Shown in pieces: positions 9,417 to 18,645 of a stretch of DNA of 64,000 nucleotides; position 1 is the stretch's first letter, and each line of letters starts with the position of its first letter. The stretch is from NCBI RefSeq assembly GCF_000513895.2, contig NZ_CP165782.1, forward strand, positions 1,364,001 to 1,428,000, given 5' to 3'. Made by a program: the position numbers and the translations under genes. The notes beneath the pieces were generated by a model. The model was not told the DNA's origin. It made no database searches and worked only from the letters and a program-made list of their open reading frames with translations. Source of the DNA: Ensifer sp. WSM1721 (lineage in GTDB: Bacteria; Pseudomonadota; Alphaproteobacteria; Rhizobiales; Rhizobiaceae).

Positions 9417-9794
9417 GGTCTCTTTTCCTCAAGATCGGTTTGTCGCGACAGTGATTGTCCGCGTCGTTGAGGTTCTTATACGCTTGTCTAATTGGAAGAT
9501 GGAGTGCAAAGAAAATGCAGCTGCTATGCATTTGTGCACTGCATCGCCAATTTCGTGAGCATCAAGGCGCTGCCGCCCGAAAAAGCATCATGCTTTAAGA
9601 GTTGATCAAAATGCGAGGTTCGGCGCTTAACGCATTGCTCAATCACGTTTTCAGTGCGTCAGCGTAGAGCGGTTTAAAAGACGCCGTACGGGAATGTTGC
9701 AGCGCACTGAATCGCGTGCCGGGACGATACCTCATCCGCCTTTCGCTCATGCGAAAGGACGCGTCCTGATAGGGCCGAAACAGGGATAAAAAAG
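9417..9794. other. Spacer between the two DUF1127 genes
   Basis: About 380 bases without a supportable gene. It should contain the promoter of the downstream DUF1127 gene near 9440-9500; a TATAAG hexamer can be read on the minus strand there, without a convincing -35 partner. Otherwise I see nothing in it. Confidence 0.4.
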
Positions 9795-9829
9795 AAAAAC
9801 GCCCGCCGGCGGAACCGGAAGGCGTTTTT
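9795..9829 (-). terminator. Rho-independent terminator of the second DUF1127 gene
   Basis: Inverted repeat AAAAACGCC / GGCGTTTTT around a GC-rich interior that can pair further. On the minus strand it ends in a run of T residues interrupted by one C. It begins 26 bases after the DUF1127 stop. Confidence 0.75.
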
Positions 9830-9854
9830 GAACGAGCCTGCGAAGCTTTGATGC

Positions 9855-9998
9855 TTACTTGATCGCCTGACGGGCAACGTAGGGAATGTCGCCGCGGCCG
9901 ATGCCGAGATCGTTCAGCTCACGATCGGTCATGCGGCCGAGTTCGTCGCAGGTCTGACGATACTTGCGCCAGTTGTTGAAAGAACGTGCGAGGTTCAT
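9855..9998 (-). CDS. DUF1127 small protein (47 aa), paralogue
   Basis: Second 47-residue DUF1127 protein, starting MNLARSFNNWRKYRQT and carrying the C-terminal hallmark R-E-L-N-D-L-G-I-G-R-G-D-I. It is clearly related to the copy at 9273-9416 (same length, same Asn/Arg-rich start, same DIG core). The minus-strand ATG at 9998 has AAAAGGAATAGGA upstream and a terminator follows. Directly upstream on the same strand is the array of CCTCCTCCC-loop hairpins (10247-10355). In Rhodobacter sphaeroides such hairpins (CcsR RNAs) are cotranscribed with a DUF1127 gene. Here the hairpins lie 5' of the gene rather than 3'. Confidence 0.88.
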   Translation of the reverse strand: MNLARSFNNWRKYRQTCDELGRMTDRELNDLGIGRGDIPYVARQAIK

Positions 9999-10246
9999 GA
10001 TCCTATTCCTTTTCTAGGGTCGTTTGCCAGCGCTCTGTCTCTCTTGCTGGCCATCTTATGGTTTGAAATATAATCGATTTGAACCAGACAAACAGAGACA
10101 ATGCTGCATCGCACCCATGCATACGCTGCATCCCTTTTTCTGCTGTTAACTGGATTCTAACGCTTCTTCATTGTGCGAGCGCTTCGCTGAAGACGATGAG
10201 CTACCCGGAAGGTGGAAAGCGCAGCAGGGGCGGAGGGCACAAAACA
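9999..10246. other. Region between hairpin array and DUF1127 gene
   Basis: About 250 bases. No gene is supportable. On the minus strand it holds either the leader of the DUF1127 transcript or readthrough from the hairpin array. An AT-rich stretch near 10062-10080 (TTATATTTC on the minus strand) is a plausible -10 region for the DUF1127 gene. Confidence 0.4.
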
Positions 10247-10388
10247 CAACACCCGCCGGGGGAGGAGGGCCGGCGGGCGTTGCTTGTTCTGATTGGCAAC
10301 CGGGAGGAGGAATGTTGCCAATCCCGTATCGGGAGCGCTGGGAGGAGGAGTGCGCCGCCCCGATCGATGATTGGAAGATAATGTGTGC
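10247..10388 (-). ncRNA. Array of three cuckoo/CcsR-type small RNA hairpins
   Basis: Three consecutive hairpins lie on the minus strand, each displaying CCTCCTCCC in its loop. In order of transcription: (3) stem GCGC/GCGC at 10335-10338 and 10352-10355; (2) perfect 9-bp stem ATTGGCAAC/GTTGCCAAT at 10292-10300 and 10314-10322; (1) 12-bp stem with one mismatch at 10248-10259 and 10270-10281. The stems differ in sequence while the loop is constant, which means the loop is what is conserved. This is the signature of CcsR/cuckoo RNAs (conserved CCUCCUCCC-motif, stress-induced RNAs) known from Rhodobacter. The loop is an anti-Shine-Dalgarno-like sequence. The 3' end is uncertain; a weak T-rich stretch follows hairpin 1. 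The family assignment is by motif, not by search. Confidence 0.72.
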
Positions 10389-10394
10389 GACCGG

Positions 10395-10423
10395 ATTTAG
10401 GTAGAGTACAGGCGGAATGGCAA
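10395..10423 (-). promoter_or_regulatory. Candidate sigma-70-type promoter for the hairpin array
   Basis: On the minus strand, TTGCCA (10418-10423) and CTAAAT (10395-10400) are separated by 17 bases. This places a start point near 10388, immediately before the third hairpin. The hexamers are moderate matches, so a stress-sigma promoter is also possible. Confidence 0.4.
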
Positions 10424-10458
10424 TCATGCGCCAAGCGCATGGCTCCGCGACCCGATGG

Positions 10459-10490
10459 CCAAAAGTGCCACAATCCAAAAGTGCCACAAT
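10459..10490. repeat. Perfect 16-bp tandem duplication
   Basis: CCAAAAGTGCCACAAT occurs twice in immediate succession (10459-10474 and 10475-10490) with no mismatch, about 40 bases upstream of the candidate promoter of the hairpin array. It could be a regulatory site or a simple replication slippage; nothing else in the window matches it. The rest of 10491-10640 holds no gene that I can see. Confidence 0.7.
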
Positions 10491-10645
10491 ATTGTTCATC
10501 AGGATCGCGTCGCGTGTTGCGGTGCGGAAATTTGGACAAAGAGACGCCCGCCGCCCGCATCGGGCGCTAGATGGTTGTCCGAACCCAGCATCCAGGACCA
10601 AAGGAGTGGCGGCATTGTCGCGTGCGACGTCGTTGCATTTTCCCT

Positions 10646-10673
10646 TTGATCCCGTGGAAACGAGTGATATAGA
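10646..10673 (+). promoter_or_regulatory. Candidate promoter of tRNA-Leu
   Basis: TTGATC (10646-10651) and TATAGA (10668-10673) with a 16-base spacer, about 100 bases upstream of the tRNA. Plausible but not strong. Confidence 0.35.
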
Positions 10674-10779
10674 GACGCCGCGCTCGGGAAGCCCTGTGCC
10701 TTCGCACGTCCAGAACATCCGCGGCATTCCGCTGATTTGGTCTTGCAGGAATGCGATCGGGCAGTGCGATCGTCTGAAC

Positions 10780-10864
<85 letters not shown>

Positions 10865-11040
10865 GGACGATATCGCGGCCACGCGTCGATATTCGACGTT
10901 GAGGAGGGCAGGCGAGGTGCCATTTTGCTTGCAAAGCGGTTGGAATTGCGTAAAGCCACTCCCGGCAAATGGATCGGCTCACGTGCTCGCCAAGCCTTTT
11001 CGAGGGAAGAGCACAGTCAACGTGAAATGAAGGTTTGAAC

Positions 11041-12516
11041 ATGCAGGTTATCGAAACGCTCGCTCAAGGGCTGAAGCGCGAACTCAAGGTCGTCATTCCG
11101 GCCGATGAAATGGAAGCTCGGATGAATGAGCGTCTGGCCGAGGTGAAGGATCGCGTTCGCATCAATGGCTTCCGTCCGGGCAAGGTCCCGGTTGCGCACC
11201 TGAAAAAGGTTTATGGCAAGTCGATCATGGCCGATCTCGTAAACGAGATCGTTCGTGAAAAGCCGACGGAAATCCTGACGAGCCGCGGCGAGAAGTCGGC
11301 TACCCAGCCGGAAGTCGCGATGACCGAGGACGAGGCCGAAGCCAACAAGATCCTGGCCGCCGAAGCCGATTTCGAGTTCACGGTTGCTTACGAGATCATT
11401 CCGGCTATCGAACTCAAAGATGTGAGCGACATCAAGGTCACGCGCGAAGTCGTCGACATCAGCGATGATGAGGTCAACGAACAGATCCTGCGCATCGCCG
11501 AAAGCGCCCGCACCTATGAATCGAAGAAGGGCAAGGCCGAAAATGGCGACCGCGTCACGATCGACTATCTCGGCAAGGTCGACGGTGTCGCCTTCGACGG
11601 CGGCAAGGACGAAGATGCGGAGCTGGTGCTTGGCTCCAATCGCTTCATCCCGGGCTTCGAGGAGCAACTCGTCGGCGCCAAGGCTGGCGACGAAAAGACC
11701 ATCACGGTCACGTTCCCCGCAGACTATCCGGCAGCCAACCTCGCCGGCAAGGAAGCGACCTTCGACATCACTGTGAAGGATGTCGCTGCCGCCGCTCCGC
11801 TCGAGATCAATGACGAACTGGCAACGAAGCTCGGCCTCGAATCCGTCGACAAGCTGAAGGAAATCGTCCGCGGCCAGATCGAAAGCCAGTATGGCTCGGT
11901 TACCCGTCAGAAGGTCAAGCGTCAGCTCCTCGACCAGCTCGACGAACTCTACCAGTTCGAGACGCCCGAGCGTCTGGTCAATGCCGAGTTCGAGAATATC
12001 TGGCGTCAGGTCAACACCGACCTCGATCAGGCTGGCAAGACCTTCGCTGATGAAGACACGACTGAAGAGGACGCGCGCGCCGAATATCGCAAGCTTGCAG
12101 AGCGCCGGGTCCGCCTCGGTCTCGTTCTCTCCGAAATCGGCGAGAAGGCCGGCGTCCAGGTGAGCGATGACGAGATGCAGCGTTCGCTGTTCGAACAGCT
12201 CCGCCAGTTCCCGGGCCAGGAGAAGCAGATCCTCGACTATTTCCGGAACACCCCCGGCGCCGCTGCCTCGCTGCGCGCACCGCTCTTCGAAGAAAAGGTC
12301 GTCGACCACCTGCTAACCGAAGTCTCCGTGACCGACAAGAAGGTCTCGAAGGACGCGCTGATGGCCGAGGACGAAGCCGACGACAAGCCGGCCAAGAAGG
12401 CACCGGCGAAGAAGAAGGCTGCAGCCAAGGCGGAAGCCGCCGAAGGCGAAGAAGCCGCTCCGACGAAGAAGAAGGCTCCGGCCAAGAAGAAGGCATCGGA
12501 CGAGAGCGCCGAGTAG
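11041..12516 (+). CDS. tig: Trigger factor (ribosome-associated chaperone and prolyl isomerase)
   Basis: Binds the ribosome exit tunnel and chaperones nascent chains. The three domains are visible: N-terminal ribosome-binding domain (about 1-150) with the family segment [11 protein letters not shown], an FKBP-type isomerase domain (about 160-245, [14 protein letters not shown]...FDGG), and a long helical C-terminal chaperone domain. The last 45 residues are a Lys/Ala/Glu-rich tail with repeated APAKKK units, common in alphaproteobacterial trigger factors. From the ATG at 11041 it is 491 aa; a TTG six bases upstream is in frame but AAGG spacing favours the ATG. A textbook terminator follows. 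Confidence 0.97.
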   Translation: MQVIETLAQGLKRELKVVIPADEMEARMNERLAEVKDRVRINGFRPGKVPVAHLKKVYGKSIMADLVNEIVREKPTEILTSRGEKSATQPEVAMTEDEAEANKILAAEADFEFTVAYEIIPAIELKDVSDIKVTREVVDISDDEVNEQILRIAESARTYESKKGKAENGDRVTIDYLGKVDGVAFDGGKDEDAELVLGSNRFIPGFEEQLVGAKAGDEKTITVTFPADYPAANLAGKEATFDITVKDVAAAAPLEINDELATKLGLESVDKLKEIVRGQIESQYGSVTRQKVKRQLLDQLDELYQFETPERLVNAEFENIWRQVNTDLDQAGKTFADEDTTEEDARAEYRKLAERRVRLGLVLSEIGEKAGVQVSDDEMQRSLFEQLRQFPGQEKQILDYFRNTPGAAASLRAPLFEEKVVDHLLTEVSVTDKKVSKDALMAEDEADDKPAKKAPAKKKAAAKAEAAEGEEAAPTKKKAPAKKKASDESAE

Positions 12517-12542
12517 TCGGATTTGCTGTTTGGAACTTGTGA

Positions 12543-12570
12543 GGCCCTGCCGCGCGGCAGGGCCTTTTTT
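12543..12570 (+). terminator. Rho-independent terminator of tig
   Basis: Perfect 10-bp stem GGCCCTGCCG/CGGCAGGGCC around a two-base loop, followed by six T, 27 bases after the tig stop. Confidence 0.93.
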
Positions 12571-12590
12571 GTTTCCGGCGCCGGCGCTTG

Positions 12591-13397
12591 TTACCGAAGG
12601 TCGAGCAACAGGGGGCGATGGTCCGAAATCTCGGGCTGCTTCACGACATCGAAGCGAATCACGTCGACATCTTCGGTCACCAGCATGTAGTCGGCGAAGC
12701 GACCATCTTTGGAATAGTGCGAGGTGCGCGTGTCAGAATGTCCGTGCGAAACGACGAGATCGGACAGGCCAAGCCGACCAAGCGATCGAAAGGTGGCGCT
12801 GTCGGGTAGGACATTGAAGTCGCCGCAAACGATCAAGCGCTCGTTGCCCGGCCAGACCTCTTCGATCAGGCTGACCAGCGCTTCCGCCTGGGCGTGGCGC
12901 GCCGGGCTGTCTGCCTTGCCATTCAGCTCCCGGAGACCATGCATGTGGGCGATGGTAACTGCTGTTCCGGCTTTCTGATCGAAGAGCCGGATGCAGTGGG
13001 CGTTGCGAGCGCGCGGATGGGCACCCCAGCCGCGATGCGAAAATGCGCCGTGCACGAAGCCTAGCGCTTGACCGATGACGGGAAACGAACGGCGTATGAA
13101 TGTCGCCAACCCGAACTGGGAAAGGACCACACGTTCGCCGTCGAAGAGCTCACCGCATGCGGTCGGGCAGAAAAAGCCGTCATAGTCCGGAAGCAAAGTG
13201 CAGGTTTCGTCGAAGAGATGGGCGCGCTGCGGCAGTTCGACGTCGCCGTCGCGGTAGAGCAGCCAATCTGCCGAGCTCCCGGAAGAGCGCACGACTTCCT
13301 GCAGGCACAGCACATCCGCGTCGACACGTACGAGATATTCCATGAGCGGCGCATGGAGCCTGCCGCCCCAGGTATTGAGAGAAACGATCCGCATCAT
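12591..13397 (-). CDS. Endonuclease/exonuclease/phosphatase family protein
   Basis: Metal-dependent hydrolase of the EEP superfamily (DNase I/exonuclease III/phosphodiesterase fold). Diagnostic motifs are in order: N-terminal SLNTWGG, LQEV with the metal-binding Glu (about residue 34), HMHG, CGDFNVLPDS and C-terminal ISDHRPLL with the catalytic Asp-His pair. The substrate cannot be told from sequence. 268 aa without signal peptide suggests a cytoplasmic enzyme. It starts with two consecutive ATG codons (13397 or 13394). It converges with tig, and a RIME1-like element begins 14 bases upstream of the start. Confidence 0.88.
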   Translation of the reverse strand: MMRIVSLNTWGGRLHAPLMEYLVRVDADVLCLQEVVRSSGSSADWLLYRDGDVELPQRAHLFDETCTLLPDYDGFFCPTACGELFDGERVVLSQFGLATFIRRSFPVIGQALGFVHGAFSHRGWGAHPRARNAHCIRLFDQKAGTAVTIAHMHGLRELNGKADSPARHAQAEALVSLIEEVWPGNERLIVCGDFNVLPDSATFRSLGRLGLSDLVVSHGHSDTRTSHYSKDGRFADYMLVTEDVDVIRFDVVKQPEISDHRPLLLDLR

Positions 13398-13410
13398 CTC
13401 ACCCGTTCAG

Positions 13411-13516
13411 CTACAGCGCCGCGCGTCTTATCAGACGGCAAAGGTCGCTGTAGCACTTTGGATTGCTGCATGCTTTTATCCTTAAGTCGGCTACGATTTA
13501 AGGAAACATGCAGTAG
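13411..13516 (+). repeat. RIME1-like rhizobial intergenic palindromic element (copy 1)
   Basis: About 106 bases of two nested palindromes. The first pairs CTACAGCG with CGCTGTAG (13411-13453) and has an inner CGTCTTATCAGACG. The second pairs CTGCATG with CATGCAG and has TCCTTAA...TTTAAGGA inside. A second copy in inverted orientation lies at 31009-31115. The architecture and size fit the Rhizobium-specific intergenic mosaic element RIME1; naming is from memory of that family. Confidence 0.85.
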
Positions 13517-13566
13517 TCGTTGCGCGGCTGAGGCGATCTCTTTGACCATGTTGCTGTTCGCAAGCG

Positions 13567-14973
13567 TCAGCCCGTCGCCTTGATCTCTCCCATGCGGTTC
13601 CAGGCGTCGAGGCCGGCAATCTTGTAGGCTTCGGCGAGCGTCGGATAGTTGAAGGTGTTCTCGACGAAATATTCAACCGTGCCTTTGAGGTTGAGCACCG
13701 CCTGGCCGATATGGACGAGCTCGGTCGCGCCTTCGCCGATGATATGCACGCCGAGCAAGCGCCGCGTCTTCAGCGAAAAGATCATTTTCAAAAGACCCGC
13801 GTCCAGTCCCATGATGTGCCCGCGCGAGGTCTCGCGGAACCGGGCAATGCCGCATTCGTAAGGGATCCCGCGCTCCTTGACCTCCTCTTCGGAGAGCCCA
13901 CAGGTTGAGATTTCCGGTACGGCATAGATTCCGTAGGGGAAATACTTCTGCGGCTCCTTGGCGATCGCGCCGACCGCCACGCGTGCTGCGACACGCCCCT
14001 GTTCCATGGAGGTTGAGGCGAGGCTAGGGAAGCCGACGACGTCGCCGGCAGCGTAGATGTTCGGGACCGTGGTCTGGAATGTCTCGGGGTTGACCTTGAG
14101 CCGCCCGCGGTTGTCGGCCTCGAGGCCGGCCGCGGGGAGATTGAGCGCATCCGTCGCGCCCATGCGGCCGGCGGCGAACAGCACCATTTCCGTTGTGATC
14201 CTCCGACCATTGTCGAGCGTAAGCAGAACCTTACCGTCATCGAGCCGCTCCACCTTCTCCGCCTTCTGGCCGAGGTTGAGCTTCATGTTGCGGTCGCGCA
14301 ACTGATAGGTGAAATCCTCGACGATCTCCTTGTCGATGAAATCCAGCATGGTCGACTTCGGGTCGATGACCGTGACCTGGGTGTCGAGCGCGCTGAAGAT
14401 CGTGGCGTATTCGATTCCGACGACCCCGGCGCCGATCACCACCAGCGAGCGCGGCAGCTCTTTGATCTCGAGTAATTCGTCGCTGTCGACGACCGTCTTG
14501 CCGTCGAAGGGGATGTAATCGGGGCGAAAGGGCTTCGTTCCGACGGCAAGCAGGATGCTGGCGCCGGAGACGAGCATGCTCTCGTCGTCGTCCTTGGTGA
14601 TCTCGAGCGTGGTTGGGCCGACGAAGCTTGCCCGGCCGCGGATATGTTGCACGCGGTTTCGGGCAAACTGGTGCTCCAGTACCTCGACCTCGTGGTTGAG
14701 GGTGATGATGAGACGCTGGCGCAGATCATCGGCGCTGATCTCCTGCTTCACCCGGTAGGAGCGACCGTAGAAGCCGCGCTCGCGCCAGCCGGAAAGATTG
14801 AGCGCCGTCTCACGCAGCGTCTTGGAGGGGATGGTCCCGGTGTGCACCGAGACGCCGCCGACGCGCTTTCCCTGCTCAATCACGAGCACCTTCTTGCCGA
14901 GTTTCGCGGCCTGGATGGCGCCCCGGCGCCCGGCGGGACCGCTGCCGACGACGATCAGATCGTACTGGTTCAT
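13567..14973 (-). CDS. sthA: Soluble NAD(P)+ transhydrogenase
   Basis: Flavoprotein that equilibrates NADPH with NADH in the cytoplasm. It has the pyridine nucleotide-disulfide oxidoreductase fold: N-terminal FAD motif VGSGPAGRRGAIQAA, a second Rossmann motif VIGAGVVGIEYATIF for the nicotinamide nucleotide, and a C-terminal dimerization domain (IIGEGATELVHIGQ). The redox-active CxxxxC of lipoamide dehydrogenases is absent: the matching segment reads GGVSVHTGTIPSK with no cysteine. This identifies SthA rather than Lpd or glutathione reductase. Start is the ATG at 14973 (MNQYDLI), giving 468 aa; the in-frame stretch upstream is not family-like. Divergent from corA. Confidence 0.94.
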   Translation of the reverse strand: MNQYDLIVVGSGPAGRRGAIQAAKLGKKVLVIEQGKRVGGVSVHTGTIPSKTLRETALNLSGWRERGFYGRSYRVKQEISADDLRQRLIITLNHEVEVLEHQFARNRVQHIRGRASFVGPTTLEITKDDDESMLVSGASILLAVGTKPFRPDYIPFDGKTVVDSDELLEIKELPRSLVVIGAGVVGIEYATIFSALDTQVTVIDPKSTMLDFIDKEIVEDFTYQLRDRNMKLNLGQKAEKVERLDDGKVLLTLDNGRRITTEMVLFAAGRMGATDALNLPAAGLEADNRGRLKVNPETFQTTVPNIYAAGDVVGFPSLASTSMEQGRVAARVAVGAIAKEPQKYFPYGIYAVPEISTCGLSEEEVKERGIPYECGIARFRETSRGHIMGLDAGLLKMIFSLKTRRLLGVHIIGEGATELVHIGQAVLNLKGTVEYFVENTFNYPTLAEAYKIAGLDAWNRMGEIKATG

Positions 14974-15178
14974 GAACGCTTCCCCTGAGACCTCGCGAGA
15001 ATCGTTGTGCAATGCGGCAAATGTCGCGCAGCCGTATCTATACCGTCAACCGCACCGTTTGATGAAGTGCAATGCCGCAATGATCTGTCCTGGATGCGTC
15101 CGAAGGGAAATGCGGCTATGCTGATCACCGGAGGAACCGCTGTTTGCTCGGCGGCGAAAGGTTGAGGATAACGACGGA

Positions 15179-16231
15179 ATGGCGCTGGAGCGGACGGACG
15201 GCGACACATCAGGTGCGCAGCGCCTGCCAGAGGCCGAAAGCAAAGCGGTGCCAGGCGGCCGCCCCGGCGTCGTGGCGGCGGCCGTCTATCAGGATGGGCG
15301 CCGCCTGCGCGACATCGAGGTCGAAGAGGCGGGAGAGTGGCGCAACCGTGAAAACGTCGTCATCTGGATCGGCCTGCATGAGCCCGATCCAGCGCTTTTG
15401 CGGGAAGTGCAAAGGGAATTCGACCTGCATGATCTGGCGATCGAGGACGCCGGCAAGGCGCACCAGCGTCCGAAGCTCGAAATCTACGGCGACGCGATCT
15501 TCGTCGTAGCCCGCACGGCCCATATGGTCGGGGACGAGATCGCCTTCGGTGAGACCCACCTCTTCGTCGGTCGTGGCTACATCATCTCCGTGCGCCACGG
15601 TGCGTCCACCTCTTATATGGCGGTGAGACAGCGATGCGAGTCGTCGCCTGCCGCGCTTGCACATGGCGAGAACTACATCCTCTATTCCATCCTCGACTTC
15701 ATCGTCGACAATTACATGCCGGTGGTTGAGGCGATCCACGGAGAGGTCGAGGAATTGGAAGACCGACTGTTGCGCTCGCGATTGGACAAGACGGACATCG
15801 AGCGGCTCTACAAGCTACGTCGCAATCTGCTGCGCCTACGCACTGCAGTCGTGCCGCTGGTCGATGTTTGCCGGCGGCATGAGCATCTCGAATTGCCGGG
15901 CATGGACGCCGCGATGCAGCCGCTGTTCCGCGACGTCACCGATCACGTCCGCCGGGTTCAGGAGGATATCGACGCGCTTCGCGAAGTGCTTGCCTTCACC
16001 TTCGAAGCGAGCTTGATGATCGGTCAGTCGGAGCAGACGGAAATCTCGCGCAAGCTCGCGTCCTGGGCGGCGATTCTCGCCGTTCCGACTGCGATCGCCG
16101 GCATTTACGGCATGAATTTCAACGAGATGCCCGAGCTCAGATTTCGCTACGGGTACTTCGTCGTTTTGGCCGTGATCTTCGTAGTGTGCGCCACGCTCTA
16201 CCGTTTCTTCCGACGCGCGAGGTGGCTGTGA
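15179..16231 (+). CDS. CorA-family divalent cation transporter
   Basis: Pentameric channel-type transporter for Mg2+ and related ions. The soluble N-terminal domain (about 1-260) is followed by two C-terminal membrane helices. The GMN signature (YGMNFNEMPEL, about residue 311) lies right after the first helix, and the short basic tail FFRRARWL follows the second. 350 aa is typical. Ion selectivity (Mg2+, Co2+ or Zn2+ efflux) cannot be assigned from sequence. The ATG at 15179 has a GAGGA about 12 bases upstream. Divergent from sthA and convergent with radC, 22 bases apart at their 3' ends. Confidence 0.92.
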   Translation: MALERTDGDTSGAQRLPEAESKAVPGGRPGVVAAAVYQDGRRLRDIEVEEAGEWRNRENVVIWIGLHEPDPALLREVQREFDLHDLAIEDAGKAHQRPKLEIYGDAIFVVARTAHMVGDEIAFGETHLFVGRGYIISVRHGASTSYMAVRQRCESSPAALAHGENYILYSILDFIVDNYMPVVEAIHGEVEELEDRLLRSRLDKTDIERLYKLRRNLLRLRTAVVPLVDVCRRHEHLELPGMDAAMQPLFRDVTDHVRRVQEDIDALREVLAFTFEASLMIGQSEQTEISRKLASWAAILAVPTAIAGIYGMNFNEMPELRFRYGYFVVLAVIFVVCATLYRFFRRARWL

Positions 16232-16253
16232 TCTGCATGAACGCGAGCGCCCT

Positions 16254-17045
16254 TTAGAACAGCCGCAACCCCTTCATGCTGACATGTCCATCCTTGCCGA
16301 TGATGACATGGTCGTGGACCGTGATGCCGAGCGGTTTCGCGGCCTCGGCGATCAGCTTGGTCATCTCGATATCGGCGCGTGAGGGGGTCGGATCGCCGGA
16401 GGGATGGTTGTGGACCAAGATCAAGGCCGTGGCGGATAGTTCCAGCGCCCGCTTGACGACCTCGCGCGGGTAAACGGGGGTGTGGTCGATCGTGCCCTGC
16501 TGCTGCACTTCGTCGGCAATCAGCGCATTGCGCTTGTCGAGGAACAGGATACGGAATTGCTCCTTCGTCTCGTGTGCCATCGCGGCGTGGCAATAGTCGA
16601 TGACGGCGCTCCAGGACGACAGCACCTGCTTGTTGCGCAATTCGCTCTTCAGCATCCGTTGCGTCGCGGTTGCGATCAGCTTGAGATCGAGCGCGACGGA
16701 TTCCCCGACACCCTTTACTTCCTGCAGCAGGTTGAGTGGCGCTCCGAAGACGCCGGCAAGCGTCCCGAAACGGCTAAGCAGGGCCTTGGCGATGGGCTTG
16801 GTGTCGCGCCGGGGGATCAGGCGGAAGAGGATGAGTTCGAGGACCTCGTAATCCGCCAACCCCTGATCGCCCTGTTCGCGATAACGCGCCCTCAGCCGGT
16901 CGCGGTGGCCGTGGTAATGCGCCTCGACCAAACCGTCGGTTGATGCTACCCGCTTGGCGTTCCGCGTCTTCTGCTGGACAAAGAACTTCCGCTCGTCGGC
17001 GGATTGCTCGGGATCGGCTTCGATGGGGATCGGGGTCTTCGTCAC
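16254..17045 (-). CDS. radC: RadC/YeeS-family JAB-domain protein
   Basis: Member of the RadC family. Once thought to be a DNA repair protein, it is now a family of unclear function with an MPN/JAB metalloprotease-like domain. A helix-hairpin-helix-like segment ([16 protein letters not shown]) precedes the JAMM motif [14 protein letters not shown] near the C-terminus. A GTG start at 17045 is chosen: it overlaps the stop of map in the form GTGA, which suggests translational coupling. The frame is open far upstream only because it shadows map. Last gene of the phaC-sfsA-map-radC run. Confidence 0.9.
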   Translation of the reverse strand: MTKTPIPIEADPEQSADERKFFVQQKTRNAKRVASTDGLVEAHYHGHRDRLRARYREQGDQGLADYEVLELILFRLIPRRDTKPIAKALLSRFGTLAGVFGAPLNLLQEVKGVGESVALDLKLIATATQRMLKSELRNKQVLSSWSAVIDYCHAAMAHETKEQFRILFLDKRNALIADEVQQQGTIDHTPVYPREVVKRALELSATALILVHNHPSGDPTPSRADIEMTKLIAEAAKPLGITVHDHVIIGKDGHVSMKGLRLF

Positions 17046-17881
17046 GCGTTGCCCAGGGCGCGAATGCCGGGCTTGAACAGACCGGCCGGTGAAAGCGTGA
17101 AGATTTCGCAGCCGTCCGCGGTCACGCCGACGGTGTGCTCGTACTGCGCCGACAGCGAGCGGTCCCTCGTCACGGCCGTCCATCCGTCGGAAAGAACCTT
17201 CACATGCGGCCGGCCGAGATTGATCATCGGCTCGATCGTGAAGATCATGCCTTCTTTGAGTTCCGGCCCTTCGTTGCCGTTGCCGTAGTGCAGGATGTTG
17301 GGCGCATCGTGGAAAAGCCGCCCGACGCCGTGACCGCAGAAATCGCGCACGACCGAGCAGCGCTCCGATTCCGCATAGGCCTGGATCGCCTCGCCGATCG
17401 CGCCGGTGCGGACACCCGGGCGGACGGCAGCAATGCCGCGCATCAGACATTCATGCGTTACCTCGAGCAGGCGCTCGGCAGCACGCTTGATCTCTCCGAC
17501 CGGATACATGCGGCTCGAATCGCCGTGCCAGCCGTCGACCACATAGGTTACGTCGATGTTGACGATGTCGCCTTCGCGCAAGGGCTTGTCATTGGGGATG
17601 CCGTGGCAGACGACGTGATTGATCGACGTGCAGGAGGACTTGGTATAGCCGCGATAGTTTAAGGTCGCCGGCAGCGCGTCATGATCCATGCCGAACTCGA
17701 AGACGAAGCGGTCGATCTCTTCGGTCGTGACGCCCGGGCGTACACGCGTCACCAGCTCGTCCAGGCAACGTGCCGTCACCTGGCAGGCCCTGCGCATGCC
17801 TTCAAATCCATCCGGGCCGTAGAGACGGATGACGCCGGTGTTCTTGTAAGGGGCAGCGCCGGCCTCGATGTAGGTTACCAT
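17042..17881 (-). CDS. map: Methionine aminopeptidase, type I
   Basis: Removes the initiator methionine from nascent proteins. The pita-bread fold and its metal ligands are visible: HGIPND (substrate His), [16 protein letters not shown] with the two ligand aspartates, [13 protein letters not shown] with a ligand His, FTIEPMIN with Glu, and the final QYEHTVGVT with Glu. The ATG at 17881 is preceded by GAAAGAG; an in-frame ATG at 17914 has no ribosome binding site and overlaps the sfsA stop. It sits 29 bases after sfsA and overlaps radC by 4 bases. Confidence 0.95.
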   Translation of the reverse strand: MVTYIEAGAAPYKNTGVIRLYGPDGFEGMRRACQVTARCLDELVTRVRPGVTTEEIDRFVFEFGMDHDALPATLNYRGYTKSSCTSINHVVCHGIPNDKPLREGDIVNIDVTYVVDGWHGDSSRMYPVGEIKRAAERLLEVTHECLMRGIAAVRPGVRTGAIGEAIQAYAESERCSVVRDFCGHGVGRLFHDAPNILHYGNGNEGPELKEGMIFTIEPMINLGRPHVKVLSDGWTAVTRDRSLSAQYEHTVGVTADGCEIFTLSPAGLFKPGIRALGNA

Positions 17882-17910
17882 TGCAACTCTTTCGTCGTTT
17901 CCGGCAGTTT

Positions 17911-18630
17911 TCATAGAACAGCGGGGACGGGTTCGTCCACTATCATCGGCCCCGCTGGCACGATTTGGGCGGGCGACACGGCGCATCTGACGGCATAGGC
18001 CTCCACCCCGCGGGCAATCGCCCGTTCGAACGCACGAGCATAAACCGGATCGAGTTCGCGGCATATGCGGAACAAAGCGCAATCATTCCTTTGAACGAGA
18101 TAGAGCATGATCGCCCGGTGGCCCGCCTCCACCATGTCCCCCAGTTCTTCGAGGTGTTTCGCCCCGCGCTCGGTCGGGCTGTCCGGGAACTCCGCAAGTC
18201 CTCCAACGCGACTGAAGTGGACGTTCTTGACCTCGACATAGGCGAGGCCCTTCACCGGATCGGCAAGGAGGATATCGACCCTGGAGTTTCGCCCGTATCT
18301 CTGCTCGCGCATAAGTGTTGAATAGCTGTCGAGATCGCTGACCTGTCCGGCGGCGATCGCTTCTTCGGCGATCCGGTTCGGCAGCCCGGTATTGATGCCC
18401 ACAAGCGTGCTGTCCGCTTCGACGATCTCCAGCATGTGACGATATTTGCGCGTCGGACTGTCATGCTCCGAGAGCCAGATCGGCGATCCCGGCGCAGTCA
18501 GCCCGCGCATCGAGCCGGTATTCGGGCACGAGCCGGTAATCGGCGTGCCGTCGGCAAGAACGGCGTCGAAGAGGAAGCGCTTGTAGCGCTGCACGAGCGT
18601 CGCAGGGACGAGCGGACGGGAGAAATTCAC
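17911..18630 (-). CDS. sfsA: SfsA family protein (sugar fermentation stimulation; nuclease-like fold)
   Basis: Family first found in E. coli as a stimulator of maltose use, with an OB-fold plus a PD-(D/E)xK nuclease-like core; the exact role is not settled. The nuclease core is visible as [10 protein letters not shown]...[13 protein letters not shown], giving the D...ExK arrangement, and the family segments [10 protein letters not shown] and [16 protein letters not shown] are intact. 239 aa is normal. It starts 15 bases after the phaC stop on the same strand and is followed closely by map, a common alphaproteobacterial arrangement for sfsA-map. Confidence 0.93.
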   Translation of the reverse strand: MNFSRPLVPATLVQRYKRFLFDAVLADGTPITGSCPNTGSMRGLTAPGSPIWLSEHDSPTRKYRHMLEIVEADSTLVGINTGLPNRIAEEAIAAGQVSDLDSYSTLMREQRYGRNSRVDILLADPVKGLAYVEVKNVHFSRVGGLAEFPDSPTERGAKHLEELGDMVEAGHRAIMLYLVQRNDCALFRICRELDPVYARAFERAIARGVEAYAVRCAVSPAQIVPAGPMIVDEPVPAVL

Positions 18631-18645
18631 TTCGCTTCCGTTGGT

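Noticed and set aside
10459..10490. Sigma-54 promoter: minus-strand TGGCAC in the 16-bp repeats
   Set aside because: The TTGC box is not at the required distance in either copy.
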